Made by a program: the position numbers and the translations under genes. From the NCBI RefSeq assembly GCF_003386205.1, contig NZ_QRDY01000021.1:31133-95132 (forward strand): a stretch of DNA of 64,000 nucleotides, given 5' to 3'. The stretch is from Cohnella lupini (GTDB lineage: Bacteria; Bacillota; Bacilli; Paenibacillales; Paenibacillaceae). Below are positions 15,899 to 23,026 of the stretch, piece by piece; the first letter of the stretch is position 1, and each line of letters starts with the position of its first letter. The notes under the pieces were generated by a model. That model was not told where the DNA came from. It saw only the letters and a list, made by a program, of their open reading frames with translations, and did not search any database.

Positions 15899-16909
15899 AT
15901 GGGTAATCTGTTTGTTAAGAGTCCAGTTGGCACATATACTCCCGCGAATCAAATTTATGTTAATAATGCTGGAACATGGTCTAAGGTTAAAATTGTTTGG
16001 ACTAAAGTTTCAGGCACTTGGATTAGAGTTGTTAATAAGATTGGTGCGAGTTGGACTATTAGAAGCAGTAGTTCCGATAATCCGTGGCGTTCTGTCGTTT
16101 ATGGAAATGGTTTGTTTGTAGCTGTTGCTGGCGGTGGAACGAATGTCATGACCTCGCCTGATGGTATCAACTGGACTTCTAGAACGGTTCCAGTAGACCA
16201 ACAATGGGGGAATGTTACTTTTGGTAATGGTCTATTTGTAGCCGTTGGTCTTACTGGTACAGATAGGTGTATGACTTCTCCTGATGGTATTAACTGGACG
16301 ATGAGAGCAACTCCACTTAACAACTGGACATATGTAGCGTTTGGAAATAATACATTTGTCGCTGTTGCTAGCTCTGGTGCGGGTAATCGTGTTATGACAA
16401 GTCCTGATGGGATTACTTGGACTGCCCGTACAAGTGCATCAGATAATAGTTGGCAAGCGGTAACTTATGGTGGTGGCGTTTTTGTTGCTGTTGGTGTTGG
16501 TTCGGGTGTAATGTATTCGCTTGATAATGGGGTAACATGGACTATTAGATCTGGTGCGGCTAGTGGAAATTGGACAGGGTTGTGCTATGGAAATGGATTA
16601 TTTGTTGCGGTGTCCTCTACTGGTGGTACTGCTAACTCTATTATGACTTCTCCTGATGGGTTAAGTTGGACAATTAGAACGGCTCCTAATGTGAATTCTT
16701 GGTTTAGCGTTTGCTTTGGTGCACTGACTTTTGTAGCCGTAACGAATGTCGGTACGAATACGAGGGTTATGAATTCTCCTGATGGGATTTCGTGGACGCT
16801 TCAATCTAACCCTGTTGACAATGGTTGGAGAGGGGTTACATATGGTAATGGAATATTTGTTGCAGTAGCAAACACTGGCACTGGTAATCGTGTTATGACA
16901 AGTGACTAG
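15899..16909 (+). CDS. Probable receptor-binding beta-propeller tail protein
   Basis: 336 residues from ATG 15899 behind TGGAGGTG. From residue 50 on it is built of about seven units of some 38-42 residues, each with W..V.YGNGLFVAV, then VMTSPDG and WT.R. The first unit starts at WTIR and the last ends at VMTSD, so strands from the two ends could complete one blade (velcro closure), as in seven-bladed propellers. As the last structural gene, AT-richer than its neighbours, it is a likely host-binding tip. Confidence 0.75.
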   Translation: MGNLFVKSPVGTYTPANQIYVNNAGTWSKVKIVWTKVSGTWIRVVNKIGASWTIRSSSSDNPWRSVVYGNGLFVAVAGGGTNVMTSPDGINWTSRTVPVDQQWGNVTFGNGLFVAVGLTGTDRCMTSPDGINWTMRATPLNNWTYVAFGNNTFVAVASSGAGNRVMTSPDGITWTARTSASDNSWQAVTYGGGVFVAVGVGSGVMYSLDNGVTWTIRSGAASGNWTGLCYGNGLFVAVSSTGGTANSIMTSPDGLSWTIRTAPNVNSWFSVCFGALTFVAVTNVGTNTRVMNSPDGISWTLQSNPVDNGWRGVTYGNGIFVAVANTGTGNRVMTSD

Positions 16910-16933
16910 ACTTTATTTCCGTAAAGTTAATTA

Positions 16934-16965
16934 AGTCCTGCGAATGTTGCAGGGCTTTTATTTTG
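16934..16965 (+). terminator. Rho-independent terminator after structural genes
   Basis: Eight-base stem AGTCCTGC / GCAGGGCT (one T-G pair) with a seven-base loop, followed by TTTATTTTG. It separates the tail genes from the lysis cassette. Confidence 0.75.
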
Positions 16966-16983
16966 TAAATGGGGGTGTCGTGA

Positions 16984-17247
16984 ATGAGTGGGGAAGAAGT
17001 AAAAGACCTGAAAGACGTGCGCGAACGCGTGGTCAGAATGGAAACAAAGATCGACGGTATTATCGGGGATCTTCGAACAGCTTCGGAAGCCCGGGATGTC
17101 GCGAATGAAGCCGCTCTATCTGTGAGATCCGCGCACAAACGGATTGACCGAATCGACAAGCTGATTAATTGGGTAGGAACCACTATCATAGGCTCTGTGA
17201 TATTGGCCCTAATCGCCTACATTGTTAAAGGAGGCTTGGCGCAATAA
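16984..17247 (+). CDS. XhlA-type lysis protein
   Basis: 87 residues from ATG 16984. An N-terminal charged coiled coil (EEVKDLKDVRERVVRMETKIDGIIGDL) and one C-terminal membrane span (WVGTTIIGSVILALIAYIVKGG) are the hallmark of the hemolysin XhlA family, which works with holin and amidase in lysis of PBSX-like phages. Its stop overlaps the holin start by one base (TAATG). Confidence 0.85.
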   Translation: MSGEEVKDLKDVRERVVRMETKIDGIIGDLRTASEARDVANEAALSVRSAHKRIDRIDKLINWVGTTIIGSVILALIAYIVKGGLAQ

Positions 17248-17573
17248 TGGATACTCAGTTATTTACTTGGGACGCTCTCACTACGGTGGCGGCGTCTTCT
17301 TTGTCTACGTACTTATTCGTGCAGCTAACCAAGGGAATCGTCGATAGAATCGCCCCGTGGATACCTACGGACTTGTACGCCGCTTTTATTGCTTCCGTTA
17401 TCCTTCTGTTAGCGGCGATCAAGGGCGGAGCGGACGTAACAGATTGGAGCGTATACGTGCTTTCATTCCTAAACGGTTTGTTGGTTTGGTCGTTGGCCGG
17501 GAAGATGTACAGTGTGGCAGTAAATCCCCCAGGGAAACGTGAGGCGAAGAAACATGTTAGAATACCGGATTGA
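17247..17573 (+). CDS. Holin-like membrane protein
   Basis: 108 residues, two to three hydrophobic segments (LTTVAASSLSTYLFVQLTKG, LYAAFIASVILLLAAIKGG, VYVLSFLNGLLVWSLAGKMY) and a basic C-terminal tail. Size, topology and place between xhlA and amidase support a holin that releases the endolysin. No specific holin family is named. It overlaps the amidase start region by about 20 bases. Confidence 0.75.
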   Translation: MDTQLFTWDALTTVAASSLSTYLFVQLTKGIVDRIAPWIPTDLYAAFIASVILLLAAIKGGADVTDWSVYVLSFLNGLLVWSLAGKMYSVAVNPPGKREAKKHVRIPD

Positions 17574-18294
17574 TCATATCCCCATCAGTACGCCGCATAG
17601 ACGCCGTCAAGGGGTGCGAGCGGAAAAGGCGACTATAACCATCCATAACACGGGTAACGAAGACAGCAGCGCGGAGAACGAGCGCGCATGGTTAACGAAT
17701 CCGAGTAATGACCGGGAAGCAAGTTGGAATATCGTTGTCGATGAATATCGGGCAATTGAAGCGATCTCGCCTGACGAGAAAGCACTTCACGCAGGGGATA
17801 ACACCGGAAACGTCACTTCAATCGGGGTTGAGATATGCGAAAGCGGCGACTATGAGAAGACGTTAGAGAACGCCGTCCAGTTAGTGGCGAAAATGCTCAA
17901 GGAACGCAAGTGGGGAGTGGACAGGCTTCGCCGGCATTGGGATTGGAGCGGTAAGATTTGCCCGCGCTTAATGTACGATGGCGGAACTTGGGCGGGATGG
18001 ATAGCTTTCAAAAATAGAGTAGCGGCGCAGCTCGTCGCCCCGGAGGAAGAACCTATGACAGGATCGGAAAGAAATGAATTCGAAAAGCTTCAACGGAAGG
18101 TGGAAGAACAGTCTAGTGCGATCGGAACATTGGTCATGAGAATCATGGCGATCGAGGAGAACGTACCAGCTCCTAAATGGTTTGTGACAGAGTTTGGTGT
18201 CAAGGTTATTGGGGTGATTAAAGAACCAACTGGAACAGTTGATTTTTGGAGATCGTTGGCAGTGTCTCTGCGTGTTCATGGATTTAAGAAATAA
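17554..18294 (+). CDS. N-acetylmuramoyl-L-alanine amidase (endolysin)
   Basis: 246 residues from ATG 17554. Amidase_2 domain at about 1-165, with zinc ligands visible as H31 (TITIHNTG), H128 (RRHWDWSGK) and C136 (KICPR); H79 (ALHAGD) is also conserved. It cuts the amide bond between muramic acid and the stem peptide to lyse the host. Residues about 175-246 form a helical linker (MTGSERNEFEKLQRKVEEQ) and a short C-terminal domain (WFVTEFGVKVIGVIKEP) that is probably wall-binding; I do not recognise its family. Confidence 0.92.
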   Translation: MLEYRIDHIPISTPHRRRQGVRAEKATITIHNTGNEDSSAENERAWLTNPSNDREASWNIVVDEYRAIEAISPDEKALHAGDNTGNVTSIGVEICESGDYEKTLENAVQLVAKMLKERKWGVDRLRRHWDWSGKICPRLMYDGGTWAGWIAFKNRVAAQLVAPEEEPMTGSERNEFEKLQRKVEEQSSAIGTLVMRIMAIEENVPAPKWFVTEFGVKVIGVIKEPTGTVDFWRSLAVSLRVHGFKK

Positions 18295-18300
18295 TCTTTC

Positions 18301-18324
18301 TCCCGTTGGCCTTGGCTGACGGGA
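18301..18324. terminator. Strong hairpin after endolysin gene
   Basis: TCCCGTTGGCC / GGCTGACGGGA pairs over about ten bases with a tiny loop, right after the amidase stop. No T run follows on the plus strand, so it may be a weak terminator or a 3'-end stabilising structure. Confidence 0.4.
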
Positions 18325-18442
18325 TATTGCTGAGGTTGTTGTCGTACGATTGCCACCAATAATAAAGCCCTGCTTTGCCTAGATGTGAGTAAGGTTATTA
18401 TTACATAATCATGAATACACTATAGTCAAGGGGGATTAAATA

Positions 18443-18610
18443 ATGAAAAAATACTGTAGAAATGATGATGGGAAGGTAGTAGAACTCGTTTCAGAATCTC
18501 CAAACGGTGATTTTGTAATGCTTCAAAATGAAGGACAACCGGATCACCGCTGGATTATACACAATGATGACTTTAATAGGTTTTACCAAAATATTGAACA
18601 AGACAAATAA
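18443..18610 (+). CDS. 55-residue unknown protein
   Basis: Short gene starting at ATG 18443 behind AAGGGGGAT, with good coding appearance: MKKYCRNDDGKVVELV, then GDFVMLQNEGQPDHRWIIHNDDFNRFYQ. One small beta-rich domain, no membrane segment. It ends 13 bases from the convergent ptuB gene. AT-rich like the defence genes beside it, so it probably arrived as accessory cargo. Confidence 0.6.
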   Translation: MKKYCRNDDGKVVELVSESPNGDFVMLQNEGQPDHRWIIHNDDFNRFYQNIEQDK

Positions 18611-18623
18611 ACAATTGGGTATA

Positions 18624-19364
18624 TTATAGCGCTAACATTTCAGTCGATTTGAACAGTGTATCAATCTCAACATTTCCAATATTCTCATCTTTAATTATTC
18701 CCAACACTGTTCTAAAATCGATGCTATTCATTAATTCCGTAGCTACAGTAGCTGCATATGCCGATTCTGGCTGTGCTTCGTATAATAAATTAGTCGTAAT
18801 AGAAATAATTTTGTTTTTGTTATTGGTCGTTTTTTGAATACCATTTTGATATCTTTCTGCTTTTTCTACTAACTCGTCCACTTGAAATTGAATAGCCTTA
18901 CATATATCAAAGCGAACAGTCAACATTTTTCTAATATCATTTAACAGTAACTTTCTGATAGTCATTTTTCCGTTTTCAGTCTTCGGGTAATACTTGAACG
19001 ATCGCATTGTTAAATGTTCTCTTGGATCCATTTCTGAGGGATTAATAAATGGATAGTTCTTTGTATCATAATCTGATTTACGCCCATTACAACGTTTACA
19101 ACTTGGAAGTAAGTTATCCCAATCTAAGACGAGGTCAGGATAATTATCCTTATTATAGTAGTGATCTATTTCCATAAACTTTGACTCTTCCATCAACTTG
19201 CATTCGCAGTAAACGCATTTGTAATGCGAACTTTCGAGAAGGGTTATTTCAATATCCTTGATTTTCCAAACTGATTTTTCTGTTGCAATGAAATCTTTTG
19301 TAAGTTGATCCTTTAACTCTGGGGACAAAATATTCGGGCATGGTTTTTTTGTTATTTTTATCAT
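18624..19364 (-). CDS. ptuB: Septu defence HNH nuclease (PtuB-like)
   Basis: 246 residues. An HNH fold with zinc-binding cysteines is plain: C50-x2-C53 (CVYC), then EIDHY (D67, H68), NLLPSCKRCNGRKSDY (N84, C89, C92). This is the TIGR02646-like arrangement of PtuB, the DNA-cutting effector of Septu. The start ATG lies one base after the ptuA stop, and its AGGAG site is inside the ptuA end, so the two are translationally linked. Strongly AT-rich compared with phage and host genes, suggesting transfer. Confidence 0.85.
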   Translation of the reverse strand: MIKITKKPCPNILSPELKDQLTKDFIATEKSVWKIKDIEITLLESSHYKCVYCECKLMEESKFMEIDHYYNKDNYPDLVLDWDNLLPSCKRCNGRKSDYDTKNYPFINPSEMDPREHLTMRSFKYYPKTENGKMTIRKLLLNDIRKMLTVRFDICKAIQFQVDELVEKAERYQNGIQKTTNNKNKIISITTNLLYEAQPESAYAATVATELMNSIDFRTVLGIIKDENIGNVEIDTLFKSTEMLAL

Positions 19365-19365
19365 T

Positions 19366-20541
19366 TTATTCTCCTAACGATGCCATTTGTATCTTGAGGA
19401 TCTTCCTTAAATGATTTTCAGGGTGAAGCATTTTGCTTAATATCTTATAAGCTTCTTCTGCTTGTTCTTTATTCTCATCAGTGAGTGCTTCTTCAAATCT
19501 TGAAAGTGTATTTCTGAATGGTTCTGATATTGTATTGTTAAGCCCCATTACATCAGTTAGAATTTCCTCAACCGTCCAACCTTGATAGCCAAACTCACTT
19601 GAAGGAATTACTCGTACTGAAACAGAGCCGTCACTATTGAACCCAAGTGGTATAATCTCTTTTGGATCAGCAACCTGAATCATATGCGGACTGTGCGTTG
19701 TTACGATGAATTGTGCAACAGGAAATACTATTTTTAGCACTTCAACTAATTTTGATTGCCATTGGGGATGAAGATGAAGGTCTAGTTCATCTATTAAAAT
19801 GACCCCATTAAAGTCCTTTGCAGCTATTTGTTTCTCATCAGTAAATCTTATTTCTATTTCTTTCATTATACCAATTAATATAAATATCACGGATTTATAT
19901 CCAGATGACAGATATTCGAAATATAGTTCTGATCCCTGCTTATTTTTTACTAGAATATCGAATGTCTCAATTTTCACTCTAGCAAAATTGATTTGATCAT
20001 CTAATAATCCAAATATATGCATCGCAGTTTTTAGATTTGATAGTTGGGTTGCAGTAAGGGCTTTCTCATGTGTTGACCACATAAATCTATTGACAAACCA
20101 ATTTTTTAGATCATTTGCATTAATGCCATATACAGATGCGGCATTTTCGTCTTGTTTTTGGTCTCTTGCAACCGAGTGTAATTGCTTGTATTCAAAATGG
20201 CGATTTGTTTTCAGTGTTAAAATATTAATGCTATATTGCACTAACAATTGGTTCATCGAATCCATCTCATCGGTGGGATGGAAACCTTTTTTCTTGTTGT
20301 TGGTTTCCAATTCTAAACCATCTACATCAACCTTCAATGACCAACTTCCACTATCGTGTTTTGCATTTCTTTTGATTGTATTAGAGTTATGATAAGAAAA
20401 ACTTTGCCCTATGCAATCCAATATAGTCGTCTTCCCAATACCATTAGGCCCACATATAATGTTGAATTGATCCTCGAAGACTAATGATAGGTTGTCAATA
20501 CCACCTATTCCATTAATACTTAACTGCTTAATGCGTAACAC
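19366..20541 (-). CDS. ptuA: Septu defence ATPase (PtuA-like)
   Basis: 391 residues counted from GTG 20541 (MLRIKQL); GTG 20553 would add four residues, and the ribosome site does not decide. SMC/RecF-like AAA ATPase: Walker A GPNGIGKT at 31-38, signature-like SSGYKS near 212-217, Walker B ILIDELD near 248, then the His-switch TTHSPHM near 281-287. With the adjoining HNH gene this is the diagnostic ptuA-ptuB pair of type I Septu. In that system the ATPase oligomer holds and controls the nuclease. No retron reverse transcriptase is nearby, so it is not a retron effector pair. Confidence 0.85.
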   Translation of the reverse strand: MLRIKQLSINGIGGIDNLSLVFEDQFNIICGPNGIGKTTILDCIGQSFSYHNSNTIKRNAKHDSGSWSLKVDVDGLELETNNKKKGFHPTDEMDSMNQLLVQYSINILTLKTNRHFEYKQLHSVARDQKQDENAASVYGINANDLKNWFVNRFMWSTHEKALTATQLSNLKTAMHIFGLLDDQINFARVKIETFDILVKNKQGSELYFEYLSSGYKSVIFILIGIMKEIEIRFTDEKQIAAKDFNGVILIDELDLHLHPQWQSKLVEVLKIVFPVAQFIVTTHSPHMIQVADPKEIIPLGFNSDGSVSVRVIPSSEFGYQGWTVEEILTDVMGLNNTISEPFRNTLSRFEEALTDENKEQAEEAYKILSKMLHPENHLRKILKIQMASLGE

Positions 20542-20553
20542 ACAGACCACCAC

Positions 20554-20954
20554 ATCTCTGCTCTATTTATTATTATTATCATATTACAAAAGCTCTTTTT
20601 TGACGATATGTGGGAGTATGACCCCGGCGACTTGTTTACGTAGGAAGCTGCTCGGATCAGAGGAAAGCATTCGCAGTTCCCTAGAAGAATTCCGCGAACG
20701 CTCCATCATCGCGACGGTGCGTTTTCGTCCATTCCCTCGGACTCGTCAGGCGGGCAGAGTAGGGTCTTCACTAAATGAATAATCTTTCCAAACATAAACT
20801 TTTAAGCGCCGGCGATTGATCGGAAGACTGAGAGATGACCGCAGTTACCGCGATATATAGTTCCTGTTTCCGTTTTGGATTACCTCACCTGAATTGCCGC
20901 CATTTCTCCAATCGCTTCGATACATGTGTCCCGCTTCCCGTCTACCACTGTGGT
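20554..20954. other. Gene-poor stretch, possibly decayed coding DNA
   Basis: About 400 bases between ptuA and the first micro-ORF. GC-richer than ptuA. A plus-strand frame begins MTPATCLRRKLLG at 20611 and runs 54 codons without a ribosome site, and neighbouring frames also show short open runs interrupted by stops. I see no domain. It may be the worn remnant of a phage gene. Confidence 0.4.
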
Positions 20955-21035
20955 TCATTTAGATAACGCAATAGCCAACGCAACTATACTTATGACCAAA
21001 GCGGTAATACTGATAATGTACGTTGCCTTCTTCAT
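20955..21035 (-). CDS. 26-residue single-span membrane micropeptide
   Basis: ATG 21035 behind AAAGGGGATGGGAAA encodes a peptide with a two-Lys N-terminus and one hydrophobic helix (YIISITALVISIVALAIAL) ending in SK-stop. Too short for usual gene finding, but the ribosome site and composition are convincing. A TATAAT on the same strand at 21056-21061 could be its -10. Tiny membrane peptides in prophages are often toxins or regulators; role unproven. Confidence 0.5.
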   Translation of the reverse strand: MKKATYIISITALVISIVALAIALSK

Positions 21036-21108
21036 TTTCCCATCCCCTTTGTGGTATTATATAATAAATGAGAAAGCAAGAGCGTCCTTTGATTTCACCA
21101 TCCCTTTC

Positions 21109-21129
21109 AACCAAAGCCCCTTGCGGGGC
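21109..21129 (-). terminator. Terminator of the 36-residue peptide gene
   Basis: On the minus strand GCCCC-GCAA-GGGGC is followed by TTTGGTT, a compact stem with a GNRA-like loop and a short T-rich tail, 23 bases after the stop of the upstream micro-ORF. Confidence 0.5.
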
Positions 21130-21151
21130 GATGGTCTTTAGGATTCCGACA

Positions 21152-21262
21152 CTAGCGCGTCAGGGTGATGATGAGGATGATGATCGAGTTGATCAGTGTC
21201 ACGACTGCAATCGTGAGTTTGATCAGATCATCCATTCGCTCTTGCTTTCTCTTTTTCTTCAT
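21152..21262 (-). CDS. 36-residue basic membrane micropeptide (toxin-like)
   Basis: ATG 21262 follows a near-perfect AAGGAGGTGAG. The peptide has a basic head (MKKKRKQERMDD), one hydrophobic helix (IKLTIAVVTLINSIIILIITL) and ends TR, the general plan of type I toxin or holin-like toxin peptides. It has a well-formed minus-strand promoter (TTGATT, 17 bases, TATAAT), with a palindromic operator filling the spacer, so it should be repressible. Its second to fifth sense-coding hexamers contain a 15-base sequence repeated inverted at 21070-21084. Confidence 0.6.
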   Translation of the reverse strand: MKKKRKQERMDDLIKLTIAVVTLINSIIILIITLTR

Positions 21263-21287
21263 CTCTTGCTCACCTCCTTATATCCTT

Positions 21288-21316
21288 ATTATATACTAGT
21301 ACCAGTATATAATCAA
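21288..21316 (-). promoter_or_regulatory. Promoter of the 36-residue peptide gene
   Basis: Minus-strand -35 TTGATT (21311-21316), a 17-base spacer and a perfect -10 TATAAT (21288-21293). The first palindromic operator occupies the spacer. Confidence 0.7.
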
Positions 21317-21342
21317 GAGCTTTTTATACTTGTACCAGTATT
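21291..21342. promoter_or_regulatory. Duplicated palindromic operator between divergent genes
   Basis: Two copies of an 18-base near-palindrome: TATACTAGTACCAGTATA at 21292-21309 and TATACTTGTACCAGTATT at 21325-21342, spaced 33 bases start to start (about three helical turns). The first lies between -35 and -10 of the leftward promoter. The second overlaps a possible rightward promoter (TTGTAC, 17, TATTGT at 21330-21358). The product of the rightward gene is a DNA-binding ribbon-helix-helix protein, the obvious candidate to bind here. Confidence 0.65.
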
Positions 21343-21381
21343 ATTTTTATGTTATTGTTGAGGTCAAAGGAGTTGAGAATT

Positions 21382-21603
21382 ATGGAAGAGAAGAAGGGGA
21401 ATTCAGCTACGAGGGCAAAAGAGAAGTACAACGCCGCTAATTACGATCAAGTTAAATTTACGGTCAGAAAAGGCGGCCGCGACATAATTGATAAGGCGGC
21501 CGATAAGGCAGAAATGAGTCGGAACGCTTACATCCTGGAGGCGGTCATTGAGAAGATGAAGCGGGATGGAATTGAATATGAAGAAGAAGCCCCCGGAGAT
21601 TGA
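21382..21603 (+). CDS. Arc/MetJ-type ribbon-helix-helix repressor
   Basis: 73 residues from ATG 21382 with an AAAGGAG site. After a charged head, YDQVKFTVRKGGRDIIDKAADKAEMSRNAYILEAVIEKMKRDG is a textbook ribbon-helix-helix: one beta strand, helix, short turn with MSRNAYI, helix. Such proteins bind tandem palindromes as dimers of dimers and repress their own promoter. The duplicated operator just upstream fits. It may be the partner of the divergent toxin-like peptide. The stop codon lies in the loop of its own terminator. Confidence 0.78.
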   Translation: MEEKKGNSATRAKEKYNAANYDQVKFTVRKGGRDIIDKAADKAEMSRNAYILEAVIEKMKRDGIEYEEEAPGD

Positions 21604-21623
21604 TCCGAGGGCTTATATTTTGT
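21587..21623 (+). terminator. Terminator overlapping the repressor stop codon
   Basis: AAGCCC-C-CGGA pairs with TCCG-A-GGGCTT around a GATTGA loop that contains the TGA stop; ATATTTTG follows. Confidence 0.7.
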
Positions 21624-21629
21624 TCCTAT

Positions 21630-21812
21630 TTAATTAGGTGTTGCGGCGAGTTGAATATCAAACTTTGATTTGTAATAATGCATCCCATCGTCCAGGCGAA
21701 TGGTATCCCTTGTATGTTCCACAATTTTACCCGTACTCACAAGCTTATCATATTGCTTTATCTTAATTATCCAGCCATGTAAAAAAGCCTCGTTTATCAA
21801 TTTCACATCCAC
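21630..21812 (-). CDS. Small unknown phage protein (beta-rich)
   Basis: 60 residues if translation starts at GTG 21812, five bases after GGAGGGG; an upstream ATG at 21830 lacks a site. Pattern IIKIKQYDKLVSTGKIVEHTRDTIRLDDGMHYYKSKFDIQLA suggests a small beta barrel, a little like the core of YolD-type phage proteins, but the resemblance is weak. It converges on the repressor gene. Confidence 0.5.
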   Translation of the reverse strand: MDVKLINEAFLHGWIIKIKQYDKLVSTGKIVEHTRDTIRLDDGMHYYKSKFDIQLAATPN

Positions 21813-21948
21813 AAGTACCCCTCCATTCATTCGTAACTTGTTTCGACAATTGCTTCCAATTCCCTTTTTTTGATAAATCGTTCACTTGAACAGAATGTAT
21901 GTTTGCATTATAATCGGAACACACGTTCTTATTTGAGGGCGAATATTA

Positions 21949-22110
21949 ATGGAAGAATTGCTCACGCTTTCTTATAATTTCGGAGAACCAATCGACGTAT
22001 TGATCAATGGTCATAACGTTACTGGGATTGTCGAGGACTTGGACGAACAGCAAGTCAAGTTATCCGGCGAGTGGTATCAGCTTAGGGATGTGACTTACAA
22101 TGTCCACTGA
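21949..22110 (+). CDS. 53-residue unknown phage protein (YolD-like core?)
   Basis: ATG 21949 behind GAGGGCGAATATTA. MEELLTLSYNFGEPIDVLINGHNVTGIVEDLDEQQVKLSGEWYQLRDVTYNVH-type text (strand, GxI/V, D-D, strand, LRDV) resembles the second half of YolD-like proteins, which often sit in phage accessory regions. It overlaps the next gene by 11 bases, so they form a small operon. Low-confidence family call. Confidence 0.55.
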   Translation: MEELLTLSYNFGEPIDVLINGHNVTGIVEDLDEQQVKLSGEWYQLRDVTYNVH

Positions 22111-22489
22111 GACAGTGCCGGAGACTGGTCGCGCGACTACTAATGAGCTACGGATGATCCGAGACTATATAATGTTTCCACACATGCTTACCATGGCAGA
22201 GAACAGCCAAAAGCATCTGAGGCTTACTCACAACATCCTCAATCCTTACTTTGAGCAGGTGGTTATACTGGTCATGGATCGGATTACGAAGGAGCTCGCC
22301 TCGATCCGACGCGAATTTAACAAGCGAAAAATCAAGGTATTTGACGAGGAAATGAATGACGGTATCCTTTACTATAAGTTCTCATGTCGGGGTTACCAAG
22401 ATAGATTTGGAATCGTGCGTGAGACGCTGCGGAGCGAGATAAGTTTTAGGTTTGCGGAATATGCGTCAGGAGTACTTCAAAGGAATTGA
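22100..22489 (+). CDS. Unknown prophage protein, helical
   Basis: 129 residues from ATG 22100, overlapping the upstream gene end. Largely helical, with charged motifs (MDRITKELASIRREFNKRKIKVFDEEMND) and a beta turn region (GILYYKFSCRGYQDRFGIVRETLRSEI). No recognised domain. Proteins of this kind recur in Paenibacillus and Bacillus prophages near YolD-like genes, but I cannot give a function. Confidence 0.6.
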   Translation: MSTETVPETGRATTNELRMIRDYIMFPHMLTMAENSQKHLRLTHNILNPYFEQVVILVMDRITKELASIRREFNKRKIKVFDEEMNDGILYYKFSCRGYQDRFGIVRETLRSEISFRFAEYASGVLQRN

Positions 22490-22504
22490 GGTGGGGGTAC
22501 GTGA

Positions 22505-22753
22505 ATGCTTAACGATACTGCGCGAAAGTTGCTGCGAATACTAGATGCTCACGCATACGTTCCTTCGATCGCTGAGTTGGCGCGAAAAGCAGGCCGCAGG
22601 GATTGGCAGATCAAAAAGGCGTTGCAAGAGCTCGCGGACAAAGACCACATTGATTATGATCCAAGCCGGCATGATGATCTGAAAGTTTTACTTGCTTGGG
22701 AAAGAGCTCCAGACTCGCTGCAGCCGGCTATGAAGTGGTGGGAGTATGATTAA
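22505..22753 (+). CDS. Small winged-helix DNA-binding protein
   Basis: 82 residues from ATG 22505 behind GAGGTGGGGG. LLRILDAHAYVPSIAELARKAGRRDWQIKKALQELADKDHIDYD is a winged-helix pattern (helix, turn with recognition helix, wing), followed by a 30-residue tail ending WWEYD. It is the last gene of the prophage before the chromosomal boundary, and may regulate a late or accessory operon. Confidence 0.6.
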   Translation: MLNDTARKLLRILDAHAYVPSIAELARKAGRRDWQIKKALQELADKDHIDYDPSRHDDLKVLLAWERAPDSLQPAMKWWEYD

Positions 22754-22788
22754 AATGTTAGCTAATGCTCAAGAGTATAAACGAGTCC

Positions 22789-22807
22789 GCCCACAAATTG
22801 CCCACAA
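22789..22807 (+). repeat. Tandem GCCCACAA motifs, candidate integrase arm sites
   Basis: GCCCACAA occurs at 22789-22796 and 22800-22807, exactly 11 bases apart and so on the same DNA face. They lie between the last phage gene and the first chromosomal gene. Short direct repeats like this flank att cores and bind the arm domain of tyrosine integrases. The att core itself cannot be identified without the left end. Confidence 0.4.
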
Positions 22808-22835
22808 CGAAACAGATAATTGAACCTATTAAGAA

Positions 22836-22890
22836 CCATCGGCGGCAACTCAATCCTTTATAATAAAAGGATTTGGGTTGCCGCCGATGG
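22836..22890. terminator. Long inverted repeat at prophage-chromosome boundary
   Basis: CCATCGGCGGCAAC / GTTGCCGCCGATGG (14 bases, perfect), then an internal bulge and AATCCTTT / AAAGGATT, closing on a small AT loop. No long T run follows on either strand. Possibly a host terminator used as integration site, or part of attR. Confidence 0.5.
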
Positions 22891-23026
22891 CTGTTAGTGG
22901 TTAAGTTAAATTATAGCCTATTTCTAGATTTATTTCGACGTTCGCGATACAATAAGGAGATGATTTCATTTAAAGGCCCGCGGCAATGAACGGGGGCACG
23001 GAGCGAAATGCGAGAGGAGTTATACC

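Noticed and set aside
20492..20782. Plus-strand frame between ptuA and the micropeptides
   Set aside because: Its first half is antisense to ptuA, no ribosome site near its starts, and no recognisable domain; described only as a gene-poor stretch.
21068..21361. 97-codon plus-strand frame starting MRKQERPLISP
   Set aside because: No ribosome site. It covers the antisense of the better supported 36-residue peptide gene and runs through the operators.
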